A DNA stretch of 37,297 nucleotides from an uncultured Bacteroidia bacterium (GCA_903850335.1 CAINLJ010000139.1:1-37297), one strand, 5' to 3'; shown: positions 1 to 8,354, numbered from the stretch's first letter. Translations and numbers: made by a program. Notes: generated by a model not told the origin, from the letters alone.

Positions 1-1182
1 ACTAAATAGCTGCCATTCATTGGCACCGGAAATAAAGATAGTTGCCTCAGCAATTTCAGGTTTAGTACCCTGATTTTTAAGGTAATAGTTAAAAAAAGGG
101 ATTTCGATGTTTTGTTGGTACCATTTTGAAGTATTACTCCCAAAATTGATATTTCCTAAATGAGTACCATCTGCTGTTGCCCATTGATTATGATACCATG
201 GTCCCATCACAATTTTGTTAAATTCCTTATTCGGATTGTTTTCTTCGGCTGCCCTGTAAGAATTCCACGCTCCCCAGTTGTCTTCGGCATCAAAGTTACC
301 TCCGACCCAGAGCATGGCAGGTTTTAGGTTAAGTGTCGCCTTGCTGGCATCGCGTGCTTTCCACCATTTATCGTAGTTTGGGTGAGCATAAAGATCTTTC
401 CAAAAGGCAATACTATCGCCGCACAATTTTGAAAAGTTGGGCAATGCTCCCGTTTCAAGATAAAACTTATAATTATCGTGAACCCGGAGACCGATAGTTT
501 TCGGTTGGACACTCGTTGTCTGGGGCCGGTTCAAACCAAATCCAAACTCAAAAGGCGAATAAAAGCTGAAAGCATCCATAAGAAAAAATGCTCCATTGTG
601 ATGAAAATCATCGCCTATAAACCAATTCGTTACAGGTGCCTGCGGACTTACGGCAACTAATGCAGGATGGTTAGAGGCTGCGGCCATAGTAGAATAAAAT
701 CCAGGATATGAGATTCCAAAAACACCCGCCTTGCCATTATTATGGGCTATATTTCTGATCAGCCAATCAATTGTATCATAAGTGTCACTTGCTTCGTCGA
801 TATCATTATCCGAACTTTTATCCGGATTGAATGGACGTATATTTACATATTCACCCTCGCTCATCCATTTACCACGAACATCCTGAATGACCATCGTATA
901 ACCTTCCTTAAGGTATGCAAGCTGATAAGAGTTCCAGAATTCCTTAAAAATATTTTCACCATAAGGAGCAGCGGAGTATGGAGTCCTCCAAATCAGGAAC
1001 GGATGGTTCTGAAGCGTATCTTTAGAAACGTATATAGAAGTGAATAATTTTTTACCATCACGCATCCTGATTTGTTTCTCAAGCTTAGTGTAATTTGTTA
1101 ATACCCAAATACTATCCTTATTTTCGGCAGCAACAGAATTAATCAGGCAACTAAAAAGAAAATAAAAAAGAAGTTGTTTCAT
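1..1182 (-). CDS. CocE/NonD family alpha/beta hydrolase (X-Pro dipeptidyl-peptidase / acyl-ester hydrolase type), 3' end outside window
   Basis: Reading the minus strand from the ATG at 1182 gives 394 codons without a stop, so the gene leaves the window at its 3' end. Residues 1-19 form a Sec signal peptide (hydrophobic LLFYFLFSCLI, then SVAA), so the enzyme is exported. The full catalytic triad of the S15/CocE family is visible: Ser158 in GISYPG, Asp298 in GGNFDAED and His331 in GPWYHNQW. The early RTPY and VIQDVRGKW segments are also typical. Family members cut X-Pro dipeptides or hydrolyse acyl and beta-lactam esters (glutaryl-7-ACA acylase, alpha-amino acid ester hydrolase); the substrate cannot be chosen from sequence alone. 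Homologues are usually about 600 residues, so roughly the last third (the jelly-roll domain) is missing here. It is divergent from the Rpn gene. Confidence 0.88.
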   Translation of the reverse strand, partial: MKQLLFYFLFSCLINSVAAENKDSIWVLTNYTKLEKQIRMRDGKKLFTSIYVSKDTLQNHPFLIWRTPYSAAPYGENIFKEFWNSYQLAYLKEGYTMVIQDVRGKWMSEGEYVNIRPFNPDKSSDNDIDEASDTYDTIDWLIRNIAHNNGKAGVFGISYPGFYSTMAAASNHPALVAVSPQAPVTNWFIGDDFHHNGAFFLMDAFSFYSPFEFGFGLNRPQTTSVQPKTIGLRVHDNYKFYLETGALPNFSKLCGDSIAFWKDLYAHPNYDKWWKARDASKATLNLKPAMLWVGGNFDAEDNWGAWNSYRAAEENNPNKEFNKIVMGPWYHNQWATADGTHLGNINFGSNTSKWYQQNIEIPFFNYYLKNQGTKPEIAEATIFISGANEWQLFS

Positions 1183-1399
1183 AGTAAAGGAGATTAGTTG
1201 TTCTATCCAAAAGTATCATTTAATTACAAATTATATGAACGAGAGGTTCATGGCGAAGGTAGGAATTAGTTTTGAAATTTAATATTTACCTGTCAAGGCT
1301 TGGTTGCCTGAGTTTCAATTTCTCAGTCAGGTACCTCATGATGGCCTATCAGCAAGGGTGAATTTTTGTTGTATATTTGTATTAAAATCTGAAAGTAAC
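1183..1399. promoter_or_regulatory. Divergent promoter region between the CocE-type and Rpn genes
   Basis: On the plus strand TATATTTG at 1372-1379 matches the Bacteroidota -7 consensus TAnnTTTG and lies 20 bp before the ATG at 1400. On the minus strand TACTTTTG (1215 to 1208) is a -7 candidate for the hydrolase. Neither has a convincing -33 TTTG at the ideal distance. A small inverted repeat, ATGAAC-gagag-GTTCAT, sits at 1235-1251 between them and could be an operator. Confidence 0.4.
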
Positions 1400-2392
1400 A
1401 TGCGTTATCTTGATCCGAAAAATGATTTGACTTTTAAGAAAGTGTTTGGTGAACACCCGCATATTCTAAAGAGCTTTCTTAATGCAGTGATGCCACTTGC
1501 AGAAGGAAAGAAAATTGTTTCCCTCGAATATTTGCCGGCTGAATTGGTTCCCGAGATACCTATGTTTGCAAATTCAATCGTTGACGTGAGGTGTATCGAT
1601 GAAAAAGGGCAACAATTCATCGTTGAAATGCAGATGATCTGGACAGATAGTTTCAAGAGCAGGGTGCTATTTAATGCTTCCAAGGCTTATATCAAGCAAG
1701 TGGGTCGCGGGTTTCAATACAAAGGACTACAGCCTGTTTACTCACTGAATATTATCAATGAGAATTTTGACGACAAGCCAGATATATATATCCATCATTA
1801 TCAGATTATCCATACTCAGGATAGTGAAGATGTGATGGAGGGTCTGGAATTTGTTTTTATTGAACTCCCTAAGTTTAAGGCTAAAAAATTTACAGACAAG
1901 AAATTACAGGTATTGTGGCTGCGGTTTTTGTCTGAAATCAGTGATTTGCAGGAGGGGATATCTCCCGATTTTCTGGATGTTCCCGAACTCAGGGAGGCCT
2001 CAGAACTGATCCTTGAAAGTGGTTTGACCAAAGGGGAGCTTGAGACGTATGACAGATACTGGGATTACATCAGTACTGAAAAAACGTTGAAAGCTGATTC
2101 ATTCGATAAAGGCATGGAACAAGGTTATAAAGTTGGTACTGAAAAAGGAATTGAACGGGGAATTGAACAGGGGATTGAACAAGGGATTGAACAAGGAATT
2201 GAACAAGGAATTGAACGGGGAATTGAACGGGGAATTGAACGGGGAATTGAACGGGAGAAAATAAATTCCGTTCAAAAAATAAGAGAAGAAAAGTTTGCCA
2301 TTGCCATGAATGCAAAAAAAATGGGACTCTCTGTTTCTGATATATCAAAATTAACCGGATTGACTGAACAGGAAATTAAAAGTTTAGAATAA
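1400..2392 (+). CDS. Rpn family recombination-promoting nuclease / PD-(D/E)XK nuclease family transposase
   Basis: The 330-residue product begins MRYLDPKNDLTFKKVFGEHP, the hallmark start of this family (PDDEXK_2, PF12784). The nuclease core follows in the first 80 residues: D of IVDVRC, then the E-x-Q of FIVEMQM, as in the D...ExQ active site. Rpn proteins (RpnA-E in E. coli) are DNA endonucleases that raise RecA-independent recombination; many Bacteroidota carry several copies. A frame open from a TTG at 1304 exists, but I chose the ATG at 1400 because the family motif starts there and a -7 element sits at 1372-1379. The C-terminus holds nine GIEQ/GIER tetrapeptides, then a short helical end (LSVSDISKLTGLTEQEI) that resembles a helix-turn-helix, a usual tail in the family. 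Nothing suggests it is broken. Confidence 0.87.
   Translation: MRYLDPKNDLTFKKVFGEHPHILKSFLNAVMPLAEGKKIVSLEYLPAELVPEIPMFANSIVDVRCIDEKGQQFIVEMQMIWTDSFKSRVLFNASKAYIKQVGRGFQYKGLQPVYSLNIINENFDDKPDIYIHHYQIIHTQDSEDVMEGLEFVFIELPKFKAKKFTDKKLQVLWLRFLSEISDLQEGISPDFLDVPELREASELILESGLTKGELETYDRYWDYISTEKTLKADSFDKGMEQGYKVGTEKGIERGIEQGIEQGIEQGIEQGIERGIERGIERGIEREKINSVQKIREEKFAIAMNAKKMGLSVSDISKLTGLTEQEIKSLE
2147..2254 (+). repeat. Nine tandem 12-bp units (GIEQ/GIER codons) in the Rpn gene
   Basis: Nine in-frame copies of a 12-bp unit, GG(A/G)ATTGAAC(A/G)(A/G), encode GIER, four GIEQ and four GIER. The last four copies (2207-2254) are identical at DNA level, which points to recent expansion by slippage or unequal exchange. 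Because the unit is a multiple of three, copy changes alter protein length without a frameshift. Confidence 0.95.
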
Positions 2393-2668
2393 TCGCACGA
2401 GCTACTCACACCACTGGGAATTCAGATTACATGACTTTGACTTCAATCAAAAACTCCATGCAAGGGATGATAAACAGGATTCCGTTCAAAATCAGTAGAA
2501 TGATGAAAATCAAAAATTAGTTTTAATCTATGTCCTGCGACATGATTATCCTAAGTCTTCGCAATTAACAATAAGTCTATTATTTTGAACTGATTTTGAT
2601 GATTGGAATTACTGTAAATTTTGTCAATACAATGACTATTTAAATGTTAATTCAGTCATTTCACCAAT

Positions 2669-4084
2669 TTATTTCTTCATCCACATCCTCTCAATGTCTT
2701 CCAGCGATTTACCCGTTGTCTCAGGTACCAGCTTCCAGGTAATATACAAATATGGGAGACACATAACGCCAAAAAGCCAGAATACACCAGCCGAGGAAAG
2801 TGTTGTCATTAGCCAGGGTGTAAGCTGACCGATGAGGAAGGTGCCAATCCAAAGCGAAAAACCAGCCGCCGACATCGCCAAACCTCGTACCTTTGCCGGA
2901 TACATCTCGGAAAGCAGCACCCATATAACCACACAAATTGAAATAGCACAACAAAATATATAAACAAGGATGAGGATAAGTAGTGTAATCGGCGGAATCA
3001 CATTGGAAGTCTTGTTCACTGTAAAATAAAGTCCAATAAGAATTAACGAAATAATCATCCCTGTAACGCCATAATAAACCAGTTTCTTACGCCCGATTTT
3101 GTCAATTACTGCCATTGCCAGCACTGTTGAACCAAAATTTACCAAACCAACGATTACCTGGTAAAACAGTGAATCACCTGCGGAAAGTCCTGTTTGCTGA
3201 AAGATTGAAGGACCGTAATACAGAACTGCATTCACCCCCATAAACTGGCCCAGTATTGCCAGACTTACACCAATAAACAGTGCAACGCGAAATCCAGGTT
3301 GAAAGAGTATTTTCCAGTCAGATTTCTCCTCCGAGTAAACAACATTTTTCAAATCGGCAACCTGCTCATTGGCCTTTTCAGTGCCGTAAATACGGCGTAG
3401 CGTCTTTATTGCCGAAGTTTCTTTGGATTTTAAAACCAGCCATCTCGGACTCTCCGGAATAAAAAACAGGATGATAAAAAACACGATTGCAGGAACCGAT
3501 TCAGCTCCAAGCATCCCCCGCCAGGTTTCGATAACGATATATTTGCCCCAGAATCCGCCGACAATGCCGATGGCTTTCATATGAACTGCATATTCACTGA
3601 TCCAGTAATTAACCAGATAGGCACCCATAAAACCAATGGTGATAGCCAATTGATAAAGGGAAACGAGTGTTCCGCGGAATCTTGCTACCGAGATTTCAGA
3701 GATATAAAGTGGTGATATTACTGACGCAACTCCAATACCTACACCTCCCATTATTCGGTATAACACAAGTTCTGAGATATTTCCGGATAGCATACAACCT
3801 ATCCCGGAGCCGGAAAAAAGGATAGCCGAAAAGATCATTACCCCTTTCCTGCCAAAATAATCGGACATCTTACCGGCTATGGCAACTCCAAAAATAGATC
3901 CCACCAATGCGCACCCTACATACCAACCGGTGTTGACATCGTTTAATCCGAATTGAGTGGCTACACTGCCAATAGTTCCCGATATTACCGCGGTATCGTA
4001 ACCAAAAAGAAATCCACCAAGAGCCGCAACAGCTGCAAGGAAGATTACATAGAGCATATTCTCGTTTTTATTTTGAATTGCCAT
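2669..4084 (-). CDS. MFS sugar porter (sugar:H+ symporter family)
   Basis: The product has 471 residues and about twelve hydrophobic segments. It carries the signatures of the MFS sugar porter family: GGFLFGYDTAVISG in helix 1, GRKG after helix 2, RFRGTLVSLYQLAITIG, PESPRWLV before the central loop, GVNAVLYYGPSIF in helix 7, DKIGRKKL, and PETTGKSLEDIE at the C-terminus. XylE, GalP and AraE belong here, so a hexose, pentose or other monosaccharide is the likely cargo, imported with protons across the inner membrane. The exact sugar cannot be read. It is the last gene of the minus-strand carbohydrate block that contains a ROK repressor and an AGE-type epimerase, which suggests it brings in the sugar these enzymes process. 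A 161-bp gap with a hairpin repeat separates it from the DUF4434 gene upstream. Confidence 0.9.
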   Translation of the reverse strand: MAIQNKNENMLYVIFLAAVAALGGFLFGYDTAVISGTIGSVATQFGLNDVNTGWYVGCALVGSIFGVAIAGKMSDYFGRKGVMIFSAILFSGSGIGCMLSGNISELVLYRIMGGVGIGVASVISPLYISEISVARFRGTLVSLYQLAITIGFMGAYLVNYWISEYAVHMKAIGIVGGFWGKYIVIETWRGMLGAESVPAIVFFIILFFIPESPRWLVLKSKETSAIKTLRRIYGTEKANEQVADLKNVVYSEEKSDWKILFQPGFRVALFIGVSLAILGQFMGVNAVLYYGPSIFQQTGLSAGDSLFYQVIVGLVNFGSTVLAMAVIDKIGRKKLVYYGVTGMIISLILIGLYFTVNKTSNVIPPITLLILILVYIFCCAISICVVIWVLLSEMYPAKVRGLAMSAAGFSLWIGTFLIGQLTPWLMTTLSSAGVFWLFGVMCLPYLYITWKLVPETTGKSLEDIERMWMKK

Positions 4085-4153
4085 AGAATATAGATATTTG
4101 ATAGTTTTGGTTCGAAATTTATTGTTTTATCAACTTAAATTTGAAAAAATTAA

Positions 4154-4235
4154 AAATTGCCACTAAATCACCAAAACACAAAATTCCACAAAAACCATTT
4201 GGTGTTGTTTGGTGCTTTGGTGGCTAATTCTTTTT
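4154..4235. repeat. Imperfect inverted repeat (hairpin) between the DUF4434 and MFS genes
   Basis: The left arm begins with GCCACTAAATCACCAAA (from 4159) and the right arm ends with TTTGGTGCTTTGGTGGC (to 4224). The two are complementary over about 25 bases with few mismatches. Read on the minus strand, the structure starts about 10 bp after the DUF4434 stop and is followed by a T-rich run, so it could act as a terminator or RNA stabiliser. From memory, similar short inverted repeats are scattered through Bacteroidota intergenic DNA. Confidence 0.65.
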
Positions 4236-4245
4236 TAGGTGTTGT

Positions 4246-5340
4246 TCATATTCCAAAATACTCCCTGTATCTGTTGTACAAATTCCCGGCCTGAAGATAG
4301 GAAGACTGTGGACTCATAAAATGTGAAAATTCGAAGGTGATCCCCTTGTCATATCCGGCCCGTTTAGCCGCTTCAAGCTTCATGCGCAGTTTATCAAATT
4401 TAATTGGAAGGAATTTAATTGGCATGTCCCTGTCGAATGTCTCGGCATTGGTCCAGCATTTCATCTTATATTTATCTGCCAGTTTTTTGTTCACTGAAAA
4501 GAAAGCATCCAATTCGTCATAATCAATATGCCCATCCTGGAAAGCGCAGGCATCAACAACGTCGTGTATACCTTCAAAGATCTCGCCCCAGTCTTTTTCG
4601 TGCTCCTGAACTGAAACTGCATTTTCCTTTGTTAAATTGCCCCCTGCTGCATCGACAGCCTTCTTACCATCAATCCATGGCGAGATAAAGGTAGGCAAAC
4701 CTCCTGATACCTCCTTGCACTGCTTTCCCATCGCATGAAAGGCACCTATTGCCCCTTTTGTCTTGCGACTGATCTCACCGCTAATGTACCAGCCTCCAAA
4801 ACTCTTGTATTTGGTTCCATAGTTTTTCCATACCTCATCAATCACATATTTATTATCCTCCACTTCCCAGCTCATATCCCCCGTATCCCAGTATTTCCCT
4901 GAATCGTACAAACCAAAATAAAACTTCATTCTATGTTTGTCCGCAAGACGGAGGTACATATCAACAAGATCAACAGAGGGCATATAACAATTGTGTTTTT
5001 TAAGCAGGTAGGCTGATGGATAGGTAATGAATTTGCGATAGCCAGACCGGATTAAGATTACTGTGTCGATGCCGATGGCTTTCATGTGGGCAAAATCCTC
5101 GTCCCACTCTTTTTCTCCCCAGTTTTGGTGAGGGATGTCATGAGAAATCTCATCAAGGAAGGTGCCGGTAATTTTAAGACCACGTGCTTTGGGAACAATC
5201 AGCTTACTCTCGGAATCCGCAACGGGCAACACCTCATTAGTGGAACCGGCCATTCCGGCCATTGGAACAGCCATTGCAGCGATCCCGGTAAGAGAGGCTT
5301 TTTTAAAGAAATCACGACGTGAATTTTGTTCGGTTGACAT
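4246..5340 (-). CDS. Tat-exported DUF4434-like protein, putative glycoside hydrolase-type (beta/alpha)8 barrel
   Basis: I start at the ATG at 5340, which gives 364 residues; the frame is open 18 codons further upstream, but that stretch is A/T-rich and would put extra residues before the signal. The N-terminus has a twin-arginine motif (NSRRDFFKKASL), then a hydrophobic Ala/Gly/Met stretch, so folded export by Tat is likely. The body begins ITGTFLDEISHDIPHQNW, then HMKAIGIDTVILI, and later FYFGLYDSG and GGWYISGEIS, alternating strand and helix segments as expected for a TIM barrel of the DUF4434 kind. Acidic residues at strand ends (GEIS; NAETFD) are candidate catalytic groups, which is inference. 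It stands between an MFS sugar porter and an AGE-type epimerase. No biochemical role is established, so cleavage of a host or plant glycan is only a suggestion from context. Confidence 0.72.
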   Translation of the reverse strand: MSTEQNSRRDFFKKASLTGIAAMAVPMAGMAGSTNEVLPVADSESKLIVPKARGLKITGTFLDEISHDIPHQNWGEKEWDEDFAHMKAIGIDTVILIRSGYRKFITYPSAYLLKKHNCYMPSVDLVDMYLRLADKHRMKFYFGLYDSGKYWDTGDMSWEVEDNKYVIDEVWKNYGTKYKSFGGWYISGEISRKTKGAIGAFHAMGKQCKEVSGGLPTFISPWIDGKKAVDAAGGNLTKENAVSVQEHEKDWGEIFEGIHDVVDACAFQDGHIDYDELDAFFSVNKKLADKYKMKCWTNAETFDRDMPIKFLPIKFDKLRMKLEAAKRAGYDKGITFEFSHFMSPQSSYLQAGNLYNRYREYFGI

Positions 5341-5392
5341 ATGATTAAATTTATTGAATATGACAAAAAGTCTGTTTAAAATTAGATTTTTC

Positions 5393-5511
5393 AATCCCGT
5401 CAGGGATTAAAGATGGGTAGAAAACCGAATAAAATGCAAGTTTTCGTCCCATCCGGGACGAAATATTTTACGAAATTCTCACCTTCTACCCATATTTTAT
5501 GCCTACGGCAC
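5393..5511. repeat. Compound-hairpin intergenic repeat, copy A
   Basis: The element is built from nested palindromes. A first hairpin is AATCCC-gtca-GGGATT (5393-5408). An outer pair of arms is GGGTAGAA (5415-5422) with TTCTACCC (5484-5491). Between these sits a strong central hairpin, TTTCGTCCC-atcc-GGGACGAAA (5442-5463). A closing small hairpin is TGCC-tac-GGCA (5500-5510). Copy B at 10317-10432 has the same parts, order, orientation and near-equal spacing. The design is like a REPIN or a small non-autonomous element. Confidence 0.9.
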
Positions 5512-5634
5512 AACCTTAAGAAATAGAATTACTCAACGATAATAAAGAATTATAAAATTTAAACAGTTTCTTCAATGTATAATATGTAAAACAAAATGTT
5601 GATGATCGGTTAATTGCGGCTGGCTGTTTAGCTG

Positions 5635-5739
5635 CTGGCAACTGGCAAAGATACCATTGCCCGGATGTTTAATTTCATCTTTCAGATTACGGAAAATGTA
5701 ACATGCGCCCAATTTAGTCTGCAAACAGCCAGTTGCCAG
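5635..5739. repeat. 12-bp inverted repeat pair (CTGGCAACTGGC / GCCAGTTGCCAG)
   Basis: CTGGCAACTGGC at 5635-5646 is perfectly complementary to GCCAGTTGCCAG at 5728-5739. A second 10-bp match, CTGGCTGTTT (5620-5629) with AAACAGCCAG (5723-5732), lies next to it in a shuffled order. The 80-bp loop is not obviously coding. Confidence 0.75.
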
Positions 5740-5775
5740 TAGCAAGAAGCCAGTTGTTTACAGCTATTTTTTTTA

Positions 5776-6942
5776 TCAGACCTCCAGAATCTTCCAGATT
5801 TCATATAATCCCCTTGGTACATGAAAACAACCTTTCCACTTCCCCCCTTTTAGTTCAAGCAATGGATTTCCTTCGCGGTTAAGGTAACCATACCATTCAG
5901 GATATTCCGGGTCTTTGAAGTGTTTCCATGTGTATTCGTGGATAATTTCAAACCATTGCTTACATGCTTCATTTCCCGTAAGACGATATCCTTTTGCCAT
6001 GGATATCAGTGTTTCGATATGCACCCACCAGAGTTTTTGGTCCCATTCAAGCTGTTGCGTGGGATAACCTTTGACATCAAGGAAATAAAAAATCCCACCA
6101 TGCTTCTTGTCCCAGCCAAATTCCGTGGTATGGAGCAAGATTTTTATACATTTATCAATCAAAGTAGAATCATTTTTGCGAACCGCCAAATCCATCATAA
6201 ACCACATTGATTCGTTGGCATGACCAGGATTTACAAGCCGTCCCTCAAACGAATCGCTGAATTTACCATCCGGGGTAACACTCTCCAGAATAAGCCCGGA
6301 TTCAGAATCATAAAAGACCTCTGTCACCTCCTTTATCAATGGCTCTATGGTTTTGTTCACTTGCTCTATACCCAGAATATCTTCCATAATTAATGAAAGA
6401 TTGCAAAGAATCATAGGCAGGGAAAAACTTTTTAAGGGTCGTGTTCCCGGAAAAGCTTTGTTATAAGATCCTTTAGGATTATCCTGTCTCTCCTGAATAT
6501 TCCGGAAAGTAGTCAGCGCGATGTGTTTATGTTCTTCATCACCTGTAGCTTTGTATAATTCGCTAAAAGCCATTGCAGCAAAACAATCGGAAAAAATATT
6601 GTATGGCTGAACGAGAGGGTTTCCGTTACGTGTAAGAGAAAAATACCAGTGTCCTTTATCATCACGTCCAAATTTCTTCATGAATTCAGCTCCATGTAAT
6701 GCCATCTCAAGCCATTCATGTTTCCTTTCAACCTTGTTATATAACATGGAAAACATCCAGACTTCGCGCCCCTGAAGCCACATAAACTTATCCGTATCAA
6801 AAACTTTACCGGTTCGGTCAAGGCAGGTGAAATATCCGCCTCCCTTCTCATCCTTCGAATTTCTTAACCAAAACGGGATGACAGAATCAATCAATTCACT
6901 CTTGTATTGGCCTGAATATTGGGCTAATCCGCTATATTCCAT
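5776..6942 (-). CDS. N-acylglucosamine 2-epimerase (AGE/RnBP) family enzyme
   Basis: The 388-residue product covers the whole (alpha/alpha)6 barrel of the AGE superfamily. The conserved pieces are WLQGREVWMFSML (55-67), NPGHANESMWF (238-248), WWVHIETLISM (305-315) and KGCFHVPRGLYE (370-381). His241, His308 and His374 are the expected active-site histidines; the known catalytic pair of AGE proteins lies at about positions 239 and 372. The GCFHVPR form favours N-acyl-D-glucosamine 2-epimerase (GlcNAc to ManNAc) over cellobiose 2-epimerase. The AGE-type NanE of Bacteroides acts in sialic acid breakdown beside an MFS transporter, but no aldolase or sialidase is present here. The gene is preceded by a promoter and a palindrome, and by the ROK repressor. 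Cytoplasmic; no signal peptide. Which sugar it epimerises is open. Confidence 0.88.
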   Translation of the reverse strand: MEYSGLAQYSGQYKSELIDSVIPFWLRNSKDEKGGGYFTCLDRTGKVFDTDKFMWLQGREVWMFSMLYNKVERKHEWLEMALHGAEFMKKFGRDDKGHWYFSLTRNGNPLVQPYNIFSDCFAAMAFSELYKATGDEEHKHIALTTFRNIQERQDNPKGSYNKAFPGTRPLKSFSLPMILCNLSLIMEDILGIEQVNKTIEPLIKEVTEVFYDSESGLILESVTPDGKFSDSFEGRLVNPGHANESMWFMMDLAVRKNDSTLIDKCIKILLHTTEFGWDKKHGGIFYFLDVKGYPTQQLEWDQKLWWVHIETLISMAKGYRLTGNEACKQWFEIIHEYTWKHFKDPEYPEWYGYLNREGNPLLELKGGKWKGCFHVPRGLYEIWKILEV

Positions 6943-6982
6943 GTATATAATATTTATAAATGATCTTAATTTACTTTAATAT

Positions 6983-7013
6983 CAATGATACTAAATTAAA
7001 CATTTTTCACAAA
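6983..7013 (-). promoter_or_regulatory. Predicted Bacteroidota-type promoter of the epimerase gene
   Basis: On the minus strand TTTG (7013 to 7010), a 19-bp spacer and TATCATTG (6990 to 6983) match the -33/-7 pattern with one mismatch in the -7 box. The start codon is about 40 bp downstream. Confidence 0.5.
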
Positions 7014-7020
7014 TTCATCT

Positions 7021-7044
7021 ATTTATTAAAATTATTTAATAAAT
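7021..7044. promoter_or_regulatory. 24-bp perfect palindrome, candidate operator of the ROK repressor
   Basis: ATTTATTAAA (7021-7030), a 4-bp spacer ATTA, and TTTAATAAAT (7035-7044) form perfect 10-bp arms. It sits about 8 bp upstream of the predicted -33 box of the epimerase promoter and just after the ROK gene. ROK regulators bind AT-rich palindromes of similar size, so it is a good operator candidate; the link to this repressor is inference. Confidence 0.55.
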
Positions 7045-7130
7045 TAATTTTTTCAAGTCTTTGACTCGCTTTCTTTCCATAATTTAAAATCAGGAGTTAA
7101 ATTGGAATTAAAGCGGATTTGATGTTTATT

Positions 7131-8354
7131 TTATGTACTATAAAAGAGTTTATCGCGCAGGATATAACAGCCACCTGTTACACCAGCTTTTGAACCAAGA
7201 GATGACATCTTTAATTCCATATCGAGACTTACGAGACTTAAGGAATATTTATGAATAGCTGTACGGATAGGCAGTCGCAAATACATACCTGATTCAGCCA
7301 GGGCACCACCGAGAATCACAAGTTCAGGGTTAAAGATATTAATTAACATGGAGAGGAACCGTCCTAGTTCAGTTCCTATCTCATCGATAATCTGAATGGC
7401 AAGGGTATCTTCATTTTTTGTGATAGCGGTCAGGATATCCTCTACGGTAATATCTTCGATAGCTTTTTTACCGGATAAAATTGAAATAGAACCATTTTCA
7501 AGTGCCTTTTTAAATTTTCTTAGCAGCGCATTCCCTGAAACCTCAGTCTCGAGGCACCCTTTTTTCCCACAGTGGCAAATAATTTCATTATCAAAGACCG
7601 GACTATGCCCAAATTCCCCGGAATAGCCTGATTTACCATAATAAAGCTGACCATTACAGATAATACCGATGCCAAGGCCCCAGCCTATATTTACAAAAAT
7701 CACATCTTTTTCGTTCTTCACTACCCCGGAGTGATACTCCCCATAAGCCATTGCTCTGGTATCATTCTCGATAAATGTCTTAATATGTATTTGATTTTCA
7801 ATAATTTCACTTAGAGGTTTCTCTTCAAAGAAAAAATAACTATAGCTAAATCCTATCCTTGAGTTGATCCGTCCGCTTAAATTAATACAAGCGCCGATAA
7901 TTTTTTCACGTTGAACACCTGAGTCAGTAACGAACTGATTTATAATGGAGCAGAGCGTAAAAAGCGATTCTTTTGTATTTTCAGGTGTGTACGAAACATT
8001 TTCAGAAAAATGAACGAAATTATTGTTAAAATCCTGAATTCCAATATTTACAGAATGAAGCTTCACCTCGACACCAAGATAGTAACATGCCTTGGGATTA
8101 ATTCCATACTGTGATGGACGCCTGCCTCCAGGCGTACCGGCTTTTCCATCTTCAGAAACAATCCCTTCACCAATGAGCTCAGAGATAACTTTAGTTACTG
8201 TAGGTATACTAAAATCGGTCTCCTTCGACAATTCTGCTATTGTGGCAACACCATTTAAAGCCATCAATTTAATCAGACTCTTTTTGAGCTTAATGGATTT
8301 AAGAGTTGAAAGTGAAAGGTCTTCGGTACTATCTAAAAGGAAGGAGAGACTCAT
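7131..8354 (-). CDS. ROK family transcriptional regulator (sugar-responsive repressor)
   Basis: The 407-residue product has an N-terminal winged helix-turn-helix at about 24-85 (IAELSKETDFSIPTVTKVISELIGEGIV, then the GTPGGRRPSQY wing) fused to a ROK sugar-binding domain. The ROK part shows INLSGRI, ENDTRA (198 region), a phosphate-binding-like GWGLGIGI (224-231), and the zinc/sugar motif with Glu247, His250, Cys260, Cys262 and Cys267 (GEFGH...CHCGKKGC). NagC, Mlc and XylR share this build; they repress sugar genes and release DNA when they bind the sugar or its phosphate. Bacteroides RokA-type kinases lack the HTH, so this is a regulator. Its neighbours are the FAD oxidoreductase (53 bp upstream) and the epimerase downstream. 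Probable targets are the epimerase and porter genes, perhaps through the palindrome at 7021-7044. Confidence 0.9.
   Translation of the reverse strand: MSLSFLLDSTEDLSLSTLKSIKLKKSLIKLMALNGVATIAELSKETDFSIPTVTKVISELIGEGIVSEDGKAGTPGGRRPSQYGINPKACYYLGVEVKLHSVNIGIQDFNNNFVHFSENVSYTPENTKESLFTLCSIINQFVTDSGVQREKIIGACINLSGRINSRIGFSYSYFFFEEKPLSEIIENQIHIKTFIENDTRAMAYGEYHSGVVKNEKDVIFVNIGWGLGIGIICNGQLYYGKSGYSGEFGHSPVFDNEIICHCGKKGCLETEVSGNALLRKFKKALENGSISILSGKKAIEDITVEDILTAITKNEDTLAIQIIDEIGTELGRFLSMLINIFNPELVILGGALAESGMYLRLPIRTAIHKYSLSLVSLDMELKMSSLGSKAGVTGGCYILRDKLFYST

Larger units (their letters stand above)
5341..5775. other. 435-bp intergenic region with two repeat elements
   Basis: No protein-coding frame of note is seen. 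It holds the compound-hairpin repeat copy A (5393-5511) and, nearer the epimerase stop, a 12-bp inverted repeat pair (5635-5646 and 5728-5739). It must also contain the promoter of the DUF4434 gene or be part of a long operon leader; I see no clean TTTG...TAnnTTTG pair. Confidence 0.6.

Noticed and set aside
478-1047. Plus-strand open frames at 478-660 and 742-1047
   Set aside because: They are the antisense of the CocE-type hydrolase, which is open on the minus strand across the whole stretch and carries the catalytic triad.
1304-1399. Longer Rpn start at TTG 1304
   Set aside because: The extra 32 residues lack family similarity, and the -7 box at 1372-1379 would lie inside the coding region.
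2147-2254. Short CRISPR-like array
   Set aside because: The units are contiguous 12-mers with no spacers and are in frame inside the Rpn gene.
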